Of a stretch of DNA of 7,334 bases, positions 5,718 through 7,334 are shown one piece after another. Positions within the stretch are counted from its first letter, which is position 1. The number at the start of each line of letters is the position of its first letter. Source of the DNA: Candidatus Izemoplasma sp. (GTDB lineage Bacteria; Bacillota_I; Bacilli_A; Izemoplasmatales; Izemoplasmataceae); contig JAOZSP010000041.1 of the NCBI GenBank assembly GCA_029939615.1, positions 2,834 through 10,167 on the forward strand. The letters are read 5' to 3'. The notes beneath the pieces are model-generated. The model made no database searches and was not told the origin of the DNA. It saw only the letters and a program-made list of their open reading frames with translations. The translations under genes and the position numbers were made by a program.

Positions 5718-7091
5718 ATGTTAGATGTATTATTACCAATTGGAATTATACTTGCAATTATTCTTGCAATATTCGCAGCATCGTACGTTAAAGTTAGACC
5801 AAACAGAGCATTCATTATTACTGGTCCACGTAGAGCGAGAGTAGTAACAGGAAAAGCAACTTATAGAATTCCATTCTTTGAAAGAATTGATATTGTACCA
5901 CTTGATATTATTCAAGTAGATATCAAAACATCAACAGCAGTACCTACAAATGAATTCATAGATATCTTTGTAGATGGAGTAGCAAATATCAAAGTAAAAT
6001 CAACTGAACAAGATATTAAACTAGCCGGAGAAATCTTCTTAGCGGTTGGCCAAGAAAGAATTAAAGCTATTGCCCAAGAAATACTTGAAGGTAACATGCG
6101 TGAAATTATCGGACAAATGAAGCTTACTGAACTAGTTCAAAACAGAGATAAATTCGCAGAACAAGTTGGAGATTCAGCAATGAAAGATATGGAGAAAATG
6201 GGATTAGAAATAATCAACATTACTATCCAAAACTTTAACGACAAAAACGGTGTAATCCAAGACCTTGGTGTTGACAACATTGCACAGATCCGTAAAGTAG
6301 CAAACATTGCAAAAGCCGAAGCTGAAAGAGATATTCAAGTAGCAATATCAAAAGCTGAAGAAGTAGCAAATGAAGCACGTATTGAAGCAGAATTACTAAT
6401 TGCTGAACAAAATACAAACCTTGAACTTAAAAAAGCAGAGCTTAAGAAAAAAGCTCAAACTCAACAAGCATCAGCTGATGCTGCTTATGCAATTCGTCAA
6501 GCTCAAGAATTGAAAACAATCAATGTTGAGAAACAAAATGCAGCTATTGCTAATAGAGAAAAAGAAATCGATTTAAAAACTAAAGAAGTTGAAGTTCAAG
6601 AAAAAACTTTAGAAGCTACAATCAAGAAACAAGCTGAAGCTGCAAAATTTGCTGCTCAACAAGAAGCTGATGCACAATTATATACAAGAACTAAAGATGC
6701 TGAAGCAAAACTTGCAGAGAAAACAAATGAAGCTGAAGCAATTAAAGTTGAAGCAGAAGCAGACAAATATGCAGCACTTAGAAAAGCTGACGCTGTTAAA
6801 GCTGAAGCTGAAGCTGCAAAATTCGCTGCTCTTCAAGATGCTGAAGGTATCTTAGCAGTTGGTATTGCTGAAGCTGAAGCAATTGAGAAAAAAGCTCTTG
6901 CCATGAAATTAATGGAAGAAGCAGCTGTATTAGAATTAGTACTTAATTCAGAAGTATTACCTAATATCGTTAGTGCAGCAGCTGCTCCACTAGCTCAAAC
7001 TGAGAAAATCATAATGTACGGAGAAGGTAATTCAGCAAAACTATCTAAAGACATCATGAAAACTACTACAAACATCCTTGAAGGAATTTAG
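5718..7091 (+). CDS. floT: flotillin-like membrane scaffold protein (SPFH/band 7, FloT/YuaG type)
   Basis: This 457-residue protein should form oligomeric scaffolds in functional membrane microdomains. A hydrophobic anchor (about 6-24, LPIGIILAIILAIFAASYV) has a very short leading tail, as in bacterial FloT. The SPFH domain follows (about 25-190: VRPNRAFIITGP, then VPLDIIQVDIKTSTAVPTNE). A long Ala/Glu/Lys coiled coil (about 195-400) contains repeated AEAAKFAA units. The tail has the flotillin-typical PLAQTEKIIMYGEG (424-437). Its length is close to B. subtilis YuaG and longer than FloA. The ATG at 5718 is seven bases after AGAGGAG (5704-5710). The longer frame from 5613 would start inside the -10 box and is rejected. 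No NfeD partner gene is visible beside it, although NfeD often accompanies this family. Heavy use of A/T-ending preferred codons suggests good expression. Confidence 0.92.
   Translation: MLDVLLPIGIILAIILAIFAASYVKVRPNRAFIITGPRRARVVTGKATYRIPFFERIDIVPLDIIQVDIKTSTAVPTNEFIDIFVDGVANIKVKSTEQDIKLAGEIFLAVGQERIKAIAQEILEGNMREIIGQMKLTELVQNRDKFAEQVGDSAMKDMEKMGLEIINITIQNFNDKNGVIQDLGVDNIAQIRKVANIAKAEAERDIQVAISKAEEVANEARIEAELLIAEQNTNLELKKAELKKKAQTQQASADAAYAIRQAQELKTINVEKQNAAIANREKEIDLKTKEVEVQEKTLEATIKKQAEAAKFAAQQEADAQLYTRTKDAEAKLAEKTNEAEAIKVEAEADKYAALRKADAVKAEAEAAKFAALQDAEGILAVGIAEAEAIEKKALAMKLMEEAAVLELVLNSEVLPNIVSAAAAPLAQTEKIIMYGEGNSAKLSKDIMKTTTNILEGI
6633..6844 (+). repeat. internal repeats in the flotillin coiled coil
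   Basis: Bases 6633-6670 and 6807-6844 match at 34 of 38 positions. They encode AEAAKFAAQQEA and AEAAKFAALQDA. A diverged third copy between them reads AEADKYAALRKA. The copies begin near residues 306, 346 and 364. Such EA-rich repeats build the flotillin coiled coil and probably arose by internal duplication. Confidence 0.6.
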
Positions 7092-7110
7092 TACTTCGTT
7101 ACTTAAACAT

Positions 7111-7334
7111 ATGATGAAAATTACGGGAGCCAATATCAGTGTTTTTTATATTTTGAATGAAAGAACATCTGATTAAGACCATTTTGTTTCGTTTGGTATA
7201 AATAACGAATTAATTAAAGCAATTAATCCTGACAAACCCTAAGATGAATTCAAAAAAATAATTGCAGAAAAAAGAATTTCCTATTTAACTAATATTTCTA
7301 AAGATACAATTCTTAAGTATAAAACAATTAATAA
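7111..7334 (+). pseudogene. degraded reading frame of unknown family, cut by window end
   Basis: From ATG 7111 one frame reads MMKITGANISVFYILNERTSD, a TAA (7174-7176), DHFVSFGINNELIKAINPDKP, a second TAA (7240-7242), then DEFKKIIAEKRISYLTNISK and onward, open to the end. The three pieces share one frame and have normal protein-like composition, so this looks like a gene with two nonsense mutations. Both are explainable as CAA or GAA to TAA. No Shine-Dalgarno precedes the ATG, which fits decay. I do not recognise the family. It starts 19 bases after the flotillin stop with no terminator between. It could instead be chance open sequence. Confidence 0.4.

Noticed and set aside
7174..7242. TAA read as an amino acid (altered genetic code)
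   Set aside because: The glycosylase and lipoprotein genes both end on TAA at the expected family length, so reassignment is not supported. Nonsense mutation is simpler.

Overview
The window is a very AT-rich bacterial stretch. It carries strong AGGAGG-type Shine-Dalgarno sites, TATAAT -10 boxes (two of them extended TGnTATAAT) and short U-tailed hairpins. Trp is encoded by TGG and the genes end on TAA or TAG, so the standard bacterial code fits. A LipO/LplA-type sugar-binding lipoprotein, a long FloT-type flotillin and the base composition point to a low-GC Firmicute, or a Firmicute-related lineage such as Haloplasma, Izemoplasma or Acholeplasma. This assignment is inference only.

Layout: four genes on the minus strand face away from one plus-strand gene. 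Read in transcription order on the minus strand, they are: (1) an orphan extracellular solute-binding lipoprotein (5373 to 3850); (2) a membrane CHASE-like/GGDEF/HD-GYP cyclic-di-GMP protein (3787 to 1883), 62 bp after it with no visible promoter between; (3) an AlkA-type DNA glycosylase (1640 to 933) behind its own extended -10 promoter; and (4) a PlsC-type 1-acylglycerol-3-phosphate acyltransferase (868 to 50). Between 2 and 3 lie two strong inverted-repeat structures. One looks like a hairpin terminator interrupted by a 57-bp element with IS3/IS150-like ends. On the plus strand a flotillin (5718-7091) is followed by a degraded, unidentified reading frame with two in-frame TAA codons running off the window end.

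The 344-bp divergent region (5374-5717) holds the probable promoters of both transcription units, an 8+8 bp dyad between them, an orphan Shine-Dalgarno on the lipoprotein side, and a flotillin leader with an 11-codon ORF ending inside a terminator-like hairpin.

The most interesting idea is a sensory module: a sugar-binding lipoprotein without permease genes, co-transcribed with a receptor whose outside domain is CHASE-like and whose cytoplasmic part has intact c-di-GMP synthase (with I-site) and HD-GYP phosphodiesterase motifs. The coupling is inferred from gene order only. Flotillin and the acyltransferase are both membrane-related, but nothing in the sequence ties them to the c-di-GMP pair.
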